Assembly: GCA_038234045.1 (NCBI GenBank)
Contig: JBBSUX010000087.1
Span: 1 to 12,006, forward strand
Length of the DNA: 12,006 nt
From: JBBSUX01 sp038234045
GTDB taxonomy: Bacteria; Pseudomonadota; Gammaproteobacteria; Burkholderiales; Burkholderiaceae_C
Reading direction: 5' to 3'
The position numbers were made by a program, and so were the translations under genes. Positions 1-6,429 of the stretch are shown here, one piece after another. The notes under the pieces are model-generated. The model was not told the DNA's origin. It searched no databases and was given only the letters and a program-made list of their open reading frames with translations. Every line of letters begins with the position of its first letter. The stretch's first letter is position 1.

Positions 1-339
1 GTAGCTGATCCCGAGCGTAGCCATCAGCAGGGTGATGCCCTCCTGGTTCACCAGCCGGCGCAGCGCCAGTCGCTCAATCAGCCAAGCCACGGCGATCATG
101 CAAAGCACGGCAGCAGCAAAAGCCAGCACATTGGCCAGCAGCAGACTGTTGAAACCCAGCCACTGCGGGATCCATTCCGAGAACCGCGCCATGGCCAGTG
201 CGGCGAACAGCACCATCGCGCCTTGCGCAAAGTTAAAGACACCCGATGCCTTGAAGATCAGCACGAAGCCGAGCGCCACCAGGGAATAGAGCATGCCGGC
301 CATCAGGCCGCCAAAAATGGTTTCGAGAAAGAATCCCAT
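1..339 (-). CDS. livH: Branched-chain-type ABC transporter permease, LivH family (partial, C-terminus beyond left edge)
   Basis: This is the N-terminal 113 codons of an inner-membrane permease of the LivH type, one of the two membrane subunits of high-affinity Liv ABC importers. The visible protein begins MGFFLETIFGGLMAGMLYSL and continues with the family-typical stretch GFVLIFKASGVFNFAQGAM (about residues 23-41), in which the phenylalanine-asparagine-phenylalanine-alanine-glutamine-glycine part is a LivH hallmark. A second hydrophobic segment follows at about residues 63-82, and the sequence runs into RLALRRLVNQEGITLLMATLG. The ATG at 339 has a purine-rich GGGGGAG about 9 nt upstream on the minus strand. 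It is the third gene of the minus-strand operon after the ligase and LivG, separated from LivG by a repeat-bearing 140-bp gap. In this family the substrate may be an amino acid, urea, or a fatty or aromatic acid; the neighbouring ligase favours an organic acid. The identity is solid, the substrate is inference. Confidence 0.93.
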   Translation of the reverse strand, partial: MGFFLETIFGGLMAGMLYSLVALGFVLIFKASGVFNFAQGAMVLFAALAMARFSEWIPQWLGFNSLLLANVLAFAAAVLCMIAVAWLIERLALRRLVNQEGITLLMATLGISY

Positions 340-344
340 GAACT

Positions 345-445
345 AGCGCTCCCCCAGCCTGCGCGCTGCGCGCTGCGCGCACCCCCTCGCCGGGGGCGCC
401 GCCAGCGGCCTGGCAAAGCCGGTTCCGCGTCGGCTGCTCGAGAAG
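345..445. repeat. GC-rich intergenic repeat element of Burkholderiales type inside the liv operon
   Basis: The gap between livG and livH holds a dense set of short inverted and direct repeats. It contains three overlapping copies of a GCGCGCTGC-like unit (about 360-380), a stem CCCCC-TCGCC-GGGGG (382-396), a GCCA...TGGC pair (401-414) and the string GGCAAAGCCGGTTCCGCG (412-429). From memory, the last string next to a CCCCCT...GGGGG stem and GCCGCCAGCGGCC is a recurring intergenic element in Comamonadaceae-like genomes. Only one copy is present here, so the repeat nature rests on that memory and not on the window. No coding sequence fits the gap. Confidence 0.6.
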
Positions 446-479
446 GCAAGGCGAAGTAATCGCATGTTGTGCGCTTTCA

Positions 480-1337
480 TCAGTGTCCGGTGCCGAGGTA
501 AGCGCGGATGACATCGGGGTTGCTCCGGACTTCCTGCGGCGTGCCGTCGCCGATCTTCTGGCCGTAATCAAGCACCACCACACGGTCGGAGATGTCCATC
601 ACCACGCTCATGTCGTGCTCGATCAGCACAATCGTGGTGCCGAACTCTTCGTTCACATCCAGGATGAACCGGCACATGTCCTGCTTCTCTTCAACGTTCA
701 TGCCGGCCATCGGCTCATCAAGCAGCAATACCTGCGGTTCCATCGCCAGCGCCCGGCCCAGGTCCACCCGCTTTTGCAGGCCATAGGACAGCTGGCCCAC
801 CGGAGATTTGCGATGCGCCTGGATCTCCAGGAAATCGATGATGCGTTCCACCACTTCGCGGTGCTGAATTTCTTCGTGCTGCGCCGGGCCGATGCGAAGG
901 GCCTGCCAGAGCAGGTTGCGCTTCATGCGCAGGTTGCGTCCGGTCATGATGTTGTCGAGCACGCTCATGCCCTTGAACAGGGCCAGGTTCTGGAACGTGC
1001 GCGCCACGCCCATCTCGGCCACCTGCCGGCTGTTCATGTGGCCGAAGGTCTTGCCGCGGAAAGTGATGGAGCCCTGTTGCGGCTGATATACGCCGTTGAT
1101 GCAGTTGAGCATCGAGCTCTTGCCCGCACCGTTGGGGCCGATGATGGCGCGGATCTCGTGCTCACGCAGATCGAAGCTGATGTCGCTGAGCGCCTTCACG
1201 CCGCCGAAGGACAGCGAGATGTTGCGCACCTCCAGGATCACGTCGGCAACCGGGCGCTCGGCTGCCGGCAGCGGCGCGGCTGCTTCAGGCTGTTCGCGCA
1301 ACGCAAGCGGATTCGCCATAACAGTCGCCGCGCTCAC
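480..1337 (-). CDS. livG: Branched-chain-type ABC transporter ATP-binding protein, LivG family
   Basis: This is the cytoplasmic ATPase subunit that powers the Liv importer, 285 residues from the GTG at 1337. All nucleotide-binding motifs are visible: Walker A GPNGAGKSS (67-75), Q-loop glutamine 116 in ARTFQNL, a signature LSYGLQKR (183-190) in which the usual LSGGQ is relaxed to SYGLQ, Walker B VLLLDEP (203-209) and the H-loop histidine 241 in IEHDM. The C-terminal IGDGTPQEVRSNPDVIRAYLG is typical of the LivG/LivF group. The GTG start overlaps the ligase stop as GTGA, suggesting translational coupling. An ATG six codons downstream (1319) is the main alternative, and neither has a strong ribosome binding site. 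The first 33 residues form an Ala/Pro-rich extension before the ATPase fold. Family identity is secure; the transported compound is not known. Confidence 0.95.
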   Translation of the reverse strand: MSAATVMANPLALREQPEAAAPLPAAERPVADVILEVRNISLSFGGVKALSDISFDLREHEIRAIIGPNGAGKSSMLNCINGVYQPQQGSITFRGKTFGHMNSRQVAEMGVARTFQNLALFKGMSVLDNIMTGRNLRMKRNLLWQALRIGPAQHEEIQHREVVERIIDFLEIQAHRKSPVGQLSYGLQKRVDLGRALAMEPQVLLLDEPMAGMNVEEKQDMCRFILDVNEEFGTTIVLIEHDMSVVMDISDRVVVLDYGQKIGDGTPQEVRSNPDVIRAYLGTGH

Positions 1338-3292
1338 GCCGCTGCTTTCACCGGCTCGAACACGCGGGCATCGTCGATGCGAAGAGTGGCGCTGACGCTG
1401 CCAGTGCGGCCATCCTCAAAGCGCACCTGCGTCTCGATGTGCTGCAGGGCACGGCCGTTATAAAGCGCATCGATCAGCGGTGCGTATTTTTCGGCAATGA
1501 AACCGCGCCTTACCTTGTTGGTGCGGGTGAGCTCGCCGTCGTCGGCATCGAGCTCTTTGTGCAGCACCAGAAACCGGCTGACCTGGCTGCCAGCCAGCAG
1601 TGCGTCGGCGGCCAGATCAGCGTTAACCTGTTCCACGCACTCTTTCATCAGCGAATAGACCTCGGGCTTGCCGGCCAGATCGGTATAGCCGGCATACGCA
1701 ATATTGCGGCGCTCGGCCCAGTTGCCCACCGCATCGAAGTCGATGTTGAGCATCACGCAGACCCGGTCGCGACCATCGCCGTATGCCACCACTTCCTTGA
1801 TGTGCGGGAAGAACTTCAGCTTGTTCTCGACATATTTGGGCGCAAACATGGCGCCGTCATGCGCGCCACCCGCGATTCGGCCTACGTCCTTCACCCGGTC
1901 GATGATCTTAAGGTGCCCGCTGGCATCGAGAAAGCCGGCATCGCTGGTGCGGTACCAGCCATCTTCGGTGAGTACTTCGGCCGTGGCCTCGGGGTTTTTG
2001 TAATAGGAGCGCAGCAGGCCGGCAGATTTCACCAGCACTTCGCCGTTCTCAGCCACCCGCAGTTCAACGCCGCGAATCGGCACACCCACCGTATCTGCGC
2101 GCGCATCGTTATCGGGTTGCAGGCACACGAAGACCGCTGTTTCGGTCGAACCATAGAGCTGCTTCAGGTTGATGCCGATTGAGCGGTAGAAGCTGAACAG
2201 ATCCGGCCCGATGGCCTCGCCCGCGGTATAGGCAACCCGCACGCGCGAGAAACCCAGGTTGTTTCGCAGCGGGCCGTAGATGAGGAAATCGCCCACGGCA
2301 TATCGCATGCGGTCCCACAGGCCCACCGACTTCCCATCGCGCAAGGCCGGCCCTACGCGGCGCGCCAGGTTCATGCAGCGCGCATACAGCCAGCGTTTGA
2401 TGAAACCGGCGTCTTCCATGCGGATCGTCACGCTGGTAAGTAGGCTCTCGAACACGCGGGGCGGCGCGAAGTAGTAGGTCGGCCCGATCTCTTTCAGGTC
2501 AATCATCACCGTGCTCGCGTCTTCCGGGCAATTGACCACATAGCCGCATTGCAGCCACTGCGCGTAGCTGAAGATGTTCTGACCGATCCAGGCGGGCGGC
2601 AGATAGGCGAGCACCTCTTCTTTTTCGGTGAGGTGGTCGAACTCCGCTCCGGCACTTGCGCGATCCAGCAGGGTTGCGTGGCTGTGCACCACACCCTTGG
2701 GCTTGCCCGTGGTACCTGAGGTGAAGAACATGGCGGCCACATCGTCGGCGCGTGTGGCCTCCACCGTATCGCGAAACCACTCTGGATGCGCCGTGCAGAA
2801 AGCTGCGCCGGAAGCCACCAAGGTGTCGAGTGGCCCCACGCCAGGTTCTTCAAGGTTGCGCAAACCGCGGGGATCATCAAACCAGATGTGCGCAAGCTGC
2901 GGGCATTCACCTTGAACCTCCAGCAATTTGTCGAGCTGCTCTTGGTCTTCGACGATGCAAAAACGCACTTCGGCGTTAACCAACGGAAACACGCATTCAG
3001 CCGCAACAGCGTCTTGATACAGCGGCACCGCAATGGCGCCGAGTGATTGCGCAGCCAGCTGCGCGGCGTAGAGGCGAGGGCGGTTGGTACCGATCACTAC
3101 CAGGTGCTCACCCTTGGCAAGGCCCACCTCGTGCAGGCCTGCGGCCATGTGTGCCACCAGCGTCGCCAACATGCGCCAGCTATGGGTCTGCCAGATGCCG
3201 TATTCCTTTTCGCGCAACGCAGCAGCGTCGGGGCGTGCATCAGCATGCTGCAGCAGCAGGCGCGGGAAGGTGCTTTGCGTGAGCCCGTTCAT
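1334..3292 (-). CDS. AMP-forming acyl-CoA ligase, long-chain fatty-acid type
   Basis: This enzyme of the ANL superfamily should activate a carboxylic acid with ATP to an acyl-adenylate and then to the CoA thioester. It is 652 residues from the ATG at 3292. The phosphate-binding motif FFTSGTTGKPKGVVHSH is at about 189-205, the adenine motif YGSTET at 380-385, WYRTSD at 446-451, the hinge motif KIIDRVKDV at 462-470, and LTRTNKVRR with the likely catalytic Lys593 near 588-596. The length and the GGAHDG...APKYVENKLK segment match bacterial long-chain ligases better than acetyl-CoA synthetases. An upstream in-frame start at 3454 would add 54 residues with no family resemblance. The start at 3292 has GGAGACAAGAGA shortly upstream and is preferred. 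As first gene of the liv operon it probably traps the imported acid as its CoA ester. The chain length or aromatic nature of the substrate cannot be read from the sequence. Confidence 0.93.
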   Translation of the reverse strand: MNGLTQSTFPRLLLQHADARPDAAALREKEYGIWQTHSWRMLATLVAHMAAGLHEVGLAKGEHLVVIGTNRPRLYAAQLAAQSLGAIAVPLYQDAVAAECVFPLVNAEVRFCIVEDQEQLDKLLEVQGECPQLAHIWFDDPRGLRNLEEPGVGPLDTLVASGAAFCTAHPEWFRDTVEATRADDVAAMFFTSGTTGKPKGVVHSHATLLDRASAGAEFDHLTEKEEVLAYLPPAWIGQNIFSYAQWLQCGYVVNCPEDASTVMIDLKEIGPTYYFAPPRVFESLLTSVTIRMEDAGFIKRWLYARCMNLARRVGPALRDGKSVGLWDRMRYAVGDFLIYGPLRNNLGFSRVRVAYTAGEAIGPDLFSFYRSIGINLKQLYGSTETAVFVCLQPDNDARADTVGVPIRGVELRVAENGEVLVKSAGLLRSYYKNPEATAEVLTEDGWYRTSDAGFLDASGHLKIIDRVKDVGRIAGGAHDGAMFAPKYVENKLKFFPHIKEVVAYGDGRDRVCVMLNIDFDAVGNWAERRNIAYAGYTDLAGKPEVYSLMKECVEQVNADLAADALLAGSQVSRFLVLHKELDADDGELTRTNKVRRGFIAEKYAPLIDALYNGRALQHIETQVRFEDGRTGSVSATLRIDDARVFEPVKAAA

Positions 3293-3355
3293 GGGTCTGT
3301 AGTCTCTTGTCTCCATTGACCGGCACGGGCATGCGTGCGGCCTTGTCGTGCGAGC

Positions 3356-3384
3356 ACTGTAGGCTCGGCTTTGACGTCCAGTTG
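3356..3384 (-). promoter_or_regulatory. Candidate promoter of the ligase-liv operon
   Basis: On the minus strand TACAGT (3361 down to 3356) is a 4-of-6 match to a -10 box. No good -35 lies 17 bp upstream (CAACTG, 3384-3379), as would be expected if an activator replaces it. The implied transcription start, near 3349, puts the centre of the inverted repeat at 3382-3399 at -41.5, the classical position for a class II Crp-type activator. The leader would be about 57 nt. The assignment depends on a weak hexamer. Confidence 0.35.
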
Positions 3385-3400
3385 TCGTTCCGCCGACAAT
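3371..3400 (+). promoter_or_regulatory. Candidate promoter of the Crp-like regulator gene
   Basis: TTGACG (3371-3376) is a 5-of-6 match to a -35 box. GACAAT (3395-3400), 18 bp away, is a 4-of-6 match to a -10 box. The -10 overlaps the right arm of the inverted repeat at 3382-3399, so a protein bound there would block this promoter. That predicts negative autoregulation together with activation of the divergent operon. Confidence 0.35.
3382..3399. promoter_or_regulatory. Candidate operator: inverted repeat TTGTCG-N6-CGACAA
   Basis: The sequence TTGTCGTTCCGCCGACAA has perfect 6-bp arms separated by six bases. Inner half-sites TGTCG-N6-CGACA have the same spacing as the CRP consensus TGTGA-N6-TCACA and keep its TGT/ACA ends. 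It lies in the divergent region between a Crp/Fnr-family gene and the operon it most likely controls. A further lone TTGTCG half-site sits at 3343-3348. Protein binding is inferred, not shown. Confidence 0.55.
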
Positions 3401-3485
3401 TTGCGGGTTCACCCTTCCGGGGACTTTCCCGCACGCTTGCTCTCTTCGCGACACGTGAGCTCACCCGTTCAACTTTGGAATGCCC

Positions 3486-4196
3486 ATGTCATCGGACGCG
3501 CTTCACGCCAGGCGCCGCGCAGCCACCCGTGAGGAGCTCGACGGCGTTCCGTGGCTTTCCACACTGGAGCCATCCTTGCGCGAGCGCGCCACTGACGCAT
3601 TGATGGTGGGCGATGCTGACGCGGGCGACTATGTCTGCCGCGTCGGCCGCCCCGTCACCTACTGGTTCGGCGTGGTTGAAGGTTTGCTGAAGATGGGTAG
3701 CGACCGTTCCGACGGCGGCACCATGACTTTTGCCGGGCTGCCTCCCGGCGGCTGGTTCGGCGAAGGCACGGTGTTAAAGCGCGAGCCCTACCGCTACAAC
3801 ATTCAGGCGCTGCGACGCAGTGTGGTGGCCGGTTTGCCGGCAGATGACTTTCACTGGCTGCTGGACCACTCCATCGGCTTTAACCGGTTCGTGATGAACC
3901 AGCTCAACGAGCGCCTGGCGCAGTTCATCGGCGCGCTGGAGATCGACCGACTTGCCAATCCTGATGCGAGGGTTGCCCGCAGCCTGGCGGCACTCTTCAA
4001 CCCGGCGCTTTATCCCGGCTTGGGCGCCGTGCTGCGCATTACGCAGCAGGAGCTCGCGTACCTGGCCGGGCTGTCTCGTCAGCGCGTGAATGAAGCGCTG
4101 CGTGTGCTGGAGGAGCAAGGTGCGATCCGCGTGGAATATGGTGGCTTGCGGGTGCTGGATCTGCACGCGCTTCGCAGTGGGGCAGTGCGGACGTGA
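3486..4196 (+). CDS. Crp/Fnr-family transcriptional regulator
   Basis: A 236-residue one-component regulator with an N-terminal cyclic-nucleotide-binding-like barrel (about 43-118) and a C-terminal winged helix-turn-helix, ITQQELAYLAGLSRQRVNEA (185-204). In the barrel, the GE...R pair that binds the cyclic-nucleotide phosphate in CRP is kept with the same spacing (Glu93, Arg103), but the next residue is Tyr104 instead of Ser, so cAMP binding is doubtful. There is a single cysteine (Cys51), which excludes an Fnr-type iron-sulphur cluster. In the recognition helix the CRP Arg180/Glu181/Arg185 positions become Arg198/Gln199/Glu203. The ATG at 3486 has GGAA 5 nt upstream and is preferred to the ATG at 3480, which lacks a spaced site. 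It is divergent from the ligase-liv operon, its probable target, and overlaps the next gene by GTGA. The ligand is unknown. Confidence 0.9.
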   Translation: MSSDALHARRRAATREELDGVPWLSTLEPSLRERATDALMVGDADAGDYVCRVGRPVTYWFGVVEGLLKMGSDRSDGGTMTFAGLPPGGWFGEGTVLKREPYRYNIQALRRSVVAGLPADDFHWLLDHSIGFNRFVMNQLNERLAQFIGALEIDRLANPDARVARSLAALFNPALYPGLGAVLRITQQELAYLAGLSRQRVNEALRVLEEQGAIRVEYGGLRVLDLHALRSGAVRT

Positions 4197-5245
4197 CCGA
4201 CCGCGACCCTGCCCTGGACGGGGTACGTGGATGGGCTGCACTGATGGTGTTCTGGGCGCACTCGCTCGGATTTCACGCCTGGGGTGGCAGCGGCGTATGG
4301 CTATTTTTTATGCTCAGCGGTTTCCTGCTGTTCCGGCCGTTCGTTCGCAGCGGCTATGTGCTGGAGCGGCGCGCGTTGGCCGCGTATGGCGCTCGTAGGT
4401 TGCTACGCATCTGGCCGTTGTTGCTGGTGGCGTTGCCGGTCTATGCCATCTTCGTTCCTGCTTTCGGCGGCTGGCGCAGCGCGCTGGAGCATGCCTTCTT
4501 CCTGCGAGCCGATTTGCACTTCTGGACGGTGAAGCAGGAGCTGCTTTTCTACCTGGTGCTGCCCCTGTTCGTATTGGCGTGCCAAGTGGCGCCTCGCCAT
4601 GCCCTGGCCATGCTCGCCGGGGCAGCGGTGCTGTGCTACGTTGTCTTTGACGTGTGGCAAATCGTCACTATCCCCTGGCAGGGCATTGGGCTGAAGTTTC
4701 GCGTTGTACCGTTCGTAATTGGCATGGGCGCCGCCGTGTTCGTCGCGCGGCTTTTCTCCTCCCGCGACACGGTGTCTTCGGGCTTCGACGGGGAGCGGTC
4801 GCGGCAACTGGGGCGAGGTCTCTTCTGGTTCGGTGCTGTGGGCATTGCCATCGCAAGTTCGTCCTGGCTCTATCTGGCGCTGCACCGTGATCCGGGTTTT
4901 TTCGAGTGGGAGCATCCTTGGACGCTGTGGCCGTTCCTCATCGCGTTTCTGCTTGGCTCATTCCTGTGGCCGAACCGCCTGGTGACGCATCCTGTCAGTC
5001 AGCGCATCGGCACTTGGGGCTACGGCATCTACATCTGGCACTTCGGCGTGCTCCTGGTGCTGCAGGTACATATACCTGCTGCGCCATATCTGCGGACTGC
5101 CGTGGCAGCTGTGGTGACGCTTGCTTTGGCCGCAGCGTCCTATCGCTGGGTCGAAGCGCCAGCGATGGCGCTTGCACGCCGGCTTGGGCGCGGGATGCGG
5201 AGCGAAGGTGCTACTTCGCAGCGGATTCCAGCCGCGCGCGACTGA
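4193..5245 (+). CDS. Acyltransferase-3 family integral membrane protein (OafA/YrhL-like)
   Basis: A 350-residue polytopic membrane protein of the acyltransferase-3 family, whose members move acetyl or other acyl groups onto surface sugars or lipids. Family marks are DGVRGWAALMVFWAHS (9-24) with the conserved His23, GVWLFFMLSGFLL (34-46), RRLLRIWP (68-75), the loop WTVKQELLFYLVLP (111-124) with Glu116, GYGIYIWHF (276-284) and the terminal YRWVEAP (317-323). Many hydrophobic segments lie between them. The start is a GTG sharing GTGA with the regulator stop; the next ATG downstream would remove the essential DGVRG motif. The coupling means regulator and acyltransferase are made from one transcript. 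No glycan or polysaccharide genes lie nearby, so the acceptor is unknown. The last 30 residues are polar and probably cytoplasmic. Family assignment is firm, substrate unassigned. Confidence 0.92.
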   Translation: MTDRDPALDGVRGWAALMVFWAHSLGFHAWGGSGVWLFFMLSGFLLFRPFVRSGYVLERRALAAYGARRLLRIWPLLLVALPVYAIFVPAFGGWRSALEHAFFLRADLHFWTVKQELLFYLVLPLFVLACQVAPRHALAMLAGAAVLCYVVFDVWQIVTIPWQGIGLKFRVVPFVIGMGAAVFVARLFSSRDTVSSGFDGERSRQLGRGLFWFGAVGIAIASSSWLYLALHRDPGFFEWEHPWTLWPFLIAFLLGSFLWPNRLVTHPVSQRIGTWGYGIYIWHFGVLLVLQVHIPAAPYLRTAVAAVVTLALAAASYRWVEAPAMALARRLGRGMRSEGATSQRIPAARD

Positions 5246-5296
5246 ACCAGTGGGCAACAGAGCTGCTGCCGCGTGCATCCATCGCTGCCGGGCAGC

Positions 5297-5330
5297 CATA
5301 CAAACTGCGACCGCATTTGCGTTTTGTATG
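5297..5330. promoter_or_regulatory. Inverted repeat CATACAAA...TTTGTATG in the gap before the DUF4394 gene
   Basis: Arms CATACAAA (5297-5304) and TTTGTATG (5323-5330) match perfectly. Some further pairing is possible inside the 18-base interval (GC at 5307-5308 with GC at 5319-5320). No run of T follows, so it is not a canonical intrinsic terminator. It may end the acyltransferase transcript weakly, or be an operator for the downstream operon. The rest of the 5246-5442 gap shows no convincing sigma-70 promoter. Confidence 0.4.
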
Positions 5331-5442
5331 CGGGAGTTGAATATGCTTTGGTCGGATCTTTGAGGTGTTCATCGGGGTGACAGTCAAGCGCAGGCCGCGT
5401 AAATTGCAAGCAGTCATCACCGTTCAAAGCCACAATGAGCTT

Positions 5443-6411
5443 ATGCAATTTGTATTGAGTCTTGCCTTGCGGGTGTTTGAGAAGCTGAGCCCCCGTGTTT
5501 GGGTGAGCGATGCGACGCGGCGCGCCACTTCGGCTTTTTCCGCTGCGTTGCTGTGCGGCGCAATTGCCGGGTGCGCCGTACCGGCAACGTCCGTACCTGC
5601 ACCGCCTCCGCTTGCTCCCGGGATGAATATTCTCGTAGTGACGGATGGACTGGAGTTGTTGCGAATCCGCGCGTCCGAACCTGGCCAGGTCGTTGAGCGC
5701 AAACGGCTGCTTGGATTTTCGCGGGGTGAACAGGTGGCCGGCATCAGCTTTCGCGTCGCACGCGGAATCTTGTATGCATTGACAACGTCGGGGCGGCTAT
5801 ACACCGTGGATGCGTCCAGCGGCATCGTTTCACCGGTGGGCCTTGCGCCTGCCGTGTTGCCACTCGAAGGCGCCTCCTTCGGCGTGGACTTCAATCCATT
5901 GACCGATCGCATCCGGGTGGTCAGCTCTACCGGACAGAACCTGCGCATGCATCCCGATACCGGTGCAACGATCGACGGCGATGTCACGCGTCCCGGTTTG
6001 CAGGGCGACACGGCCTTGGCCTATGTGTCTGGAGACCCCAACGTCGGACGCGCACCGCAGGTGGCAGCGCTGGCGTTTACCCCCGGCCGCAACAATCCGC
6101 AGACGACCACGCTTTACGCCATCGCCGGTGCGGGCGGCCTGCTCGTTCGGTTGGGTGCGCAAGCGGCGGGACTCGATTCTTCAGCCGCATCAAGCGGCGA
6201 GCTCAGCACCATTGGGTCGCTTGGGCTGGGAAACATGGTGGACGCCACCATGGACATTGCCGATCGTGACGGATCAGCCCTGGCGGCAGTGCGTACCGAT
6301 CGCGAGCCGCGTACGGTGCTTGTCAGAATTGATCTTCAAACCGGCCATGTCGTTTCACTCGGCACGCTGCCAGAGGGGATGCATATTCTCGGCATGGCAA
6401 TCGAACCCTGA
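5443..6411 (+). CDS. DUF4394 domain lipoprotein, predicted beta-propeller-like
   Basis: From the ATG at 5443 the protein has 322 residues. A short hydrophobic stretch ends in a lipobox, GAIAGC, with the acceptor Cys44, so it should be exported and lipidated. The mature part resembles the DUF4394 family: GISFRVARGILYALTTSGR (100-118) and the hallmark FGVDFNPLTDRIRVVSSTGQ (146-165) followed by NLRMHPDTGA. The family has no established function; the repeating strand-rich pattern suggests a propeller-type binding or scaffold protein. The start is uncertain. A GTG at 5503 would give a normal 23-residue lipoprotein signal, while a GTG at 5365 gives 348 residues with an unlikely N-terminus; none has a clear ribosome binding site. 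It is the first gene of a tight set with the cupredoxin-like gene (18-nt gap) and the EAL protein. Confidence 0.82.
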   Translation: MQFVLSLALRVFEKLSPRVWVSDATRRATSAFSAALLCGAIAGCAVPATSVPAPPPLAPGMNILVVTDGLELLRIRASEPGQVVERKRLLGFSRGEQVAGISFRVARGILYALTTSGRLYTVDASSGIVSPVGLAPAVLPLEGASFGVDFNPLTDRIRVVSSTGQNLRMHPDTGATIDGDVTRPGLQGDTALAYVSGDPNVGRAPQVAALAFTPGRNNPQTTTLYAIAGAGGLLVRLGAQAAGLDSSAASSGELSTIGSLGLGNMVDATMDIADRDGSALAAVRTDREPRTVLVRIDLQTGHVVSLGTLPEGMHILGMAIEP

Positions 6412-6429
6412 TCATTTCTCGTCCTCTTC

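Noticed and set aside
483..1463. Long plus-strand open frame (326 codons) opposite livG
   Set aside because: It is antisense to a gene with all ABC ATPase motifs, and its product is His/Ala/Val-rich with no recognisable domain, as expected for the complement of a GC-rich gene.
1439..2182. Plus-strand open frame (247 codons) opposite the acyl-CoA ligase
   Set aside because: It is antisense to conserved ligase motifs and shows no family likeness or ribosome binding site.
3419..3430. GGGGACTTTCCC, an exact match to the eukaryotic NF-kappaB consensus
   Set aside because: The context is bacterial, so the match is chance.
3293..3454. N-terminal extension of the acyl-CoA ligase from a start at 3454
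   Set aside because: It covers the divergent promoter region and operator, has no family likeness, and the ATG at 3292 has a better ribosome binding site.
3293..3485. Fnr-type box TTGAT-N4-ATCAA in the divergent region
   Set aside because: No match was seen, and the regulator lacks the cysteines for an iron-sulphur cluster.
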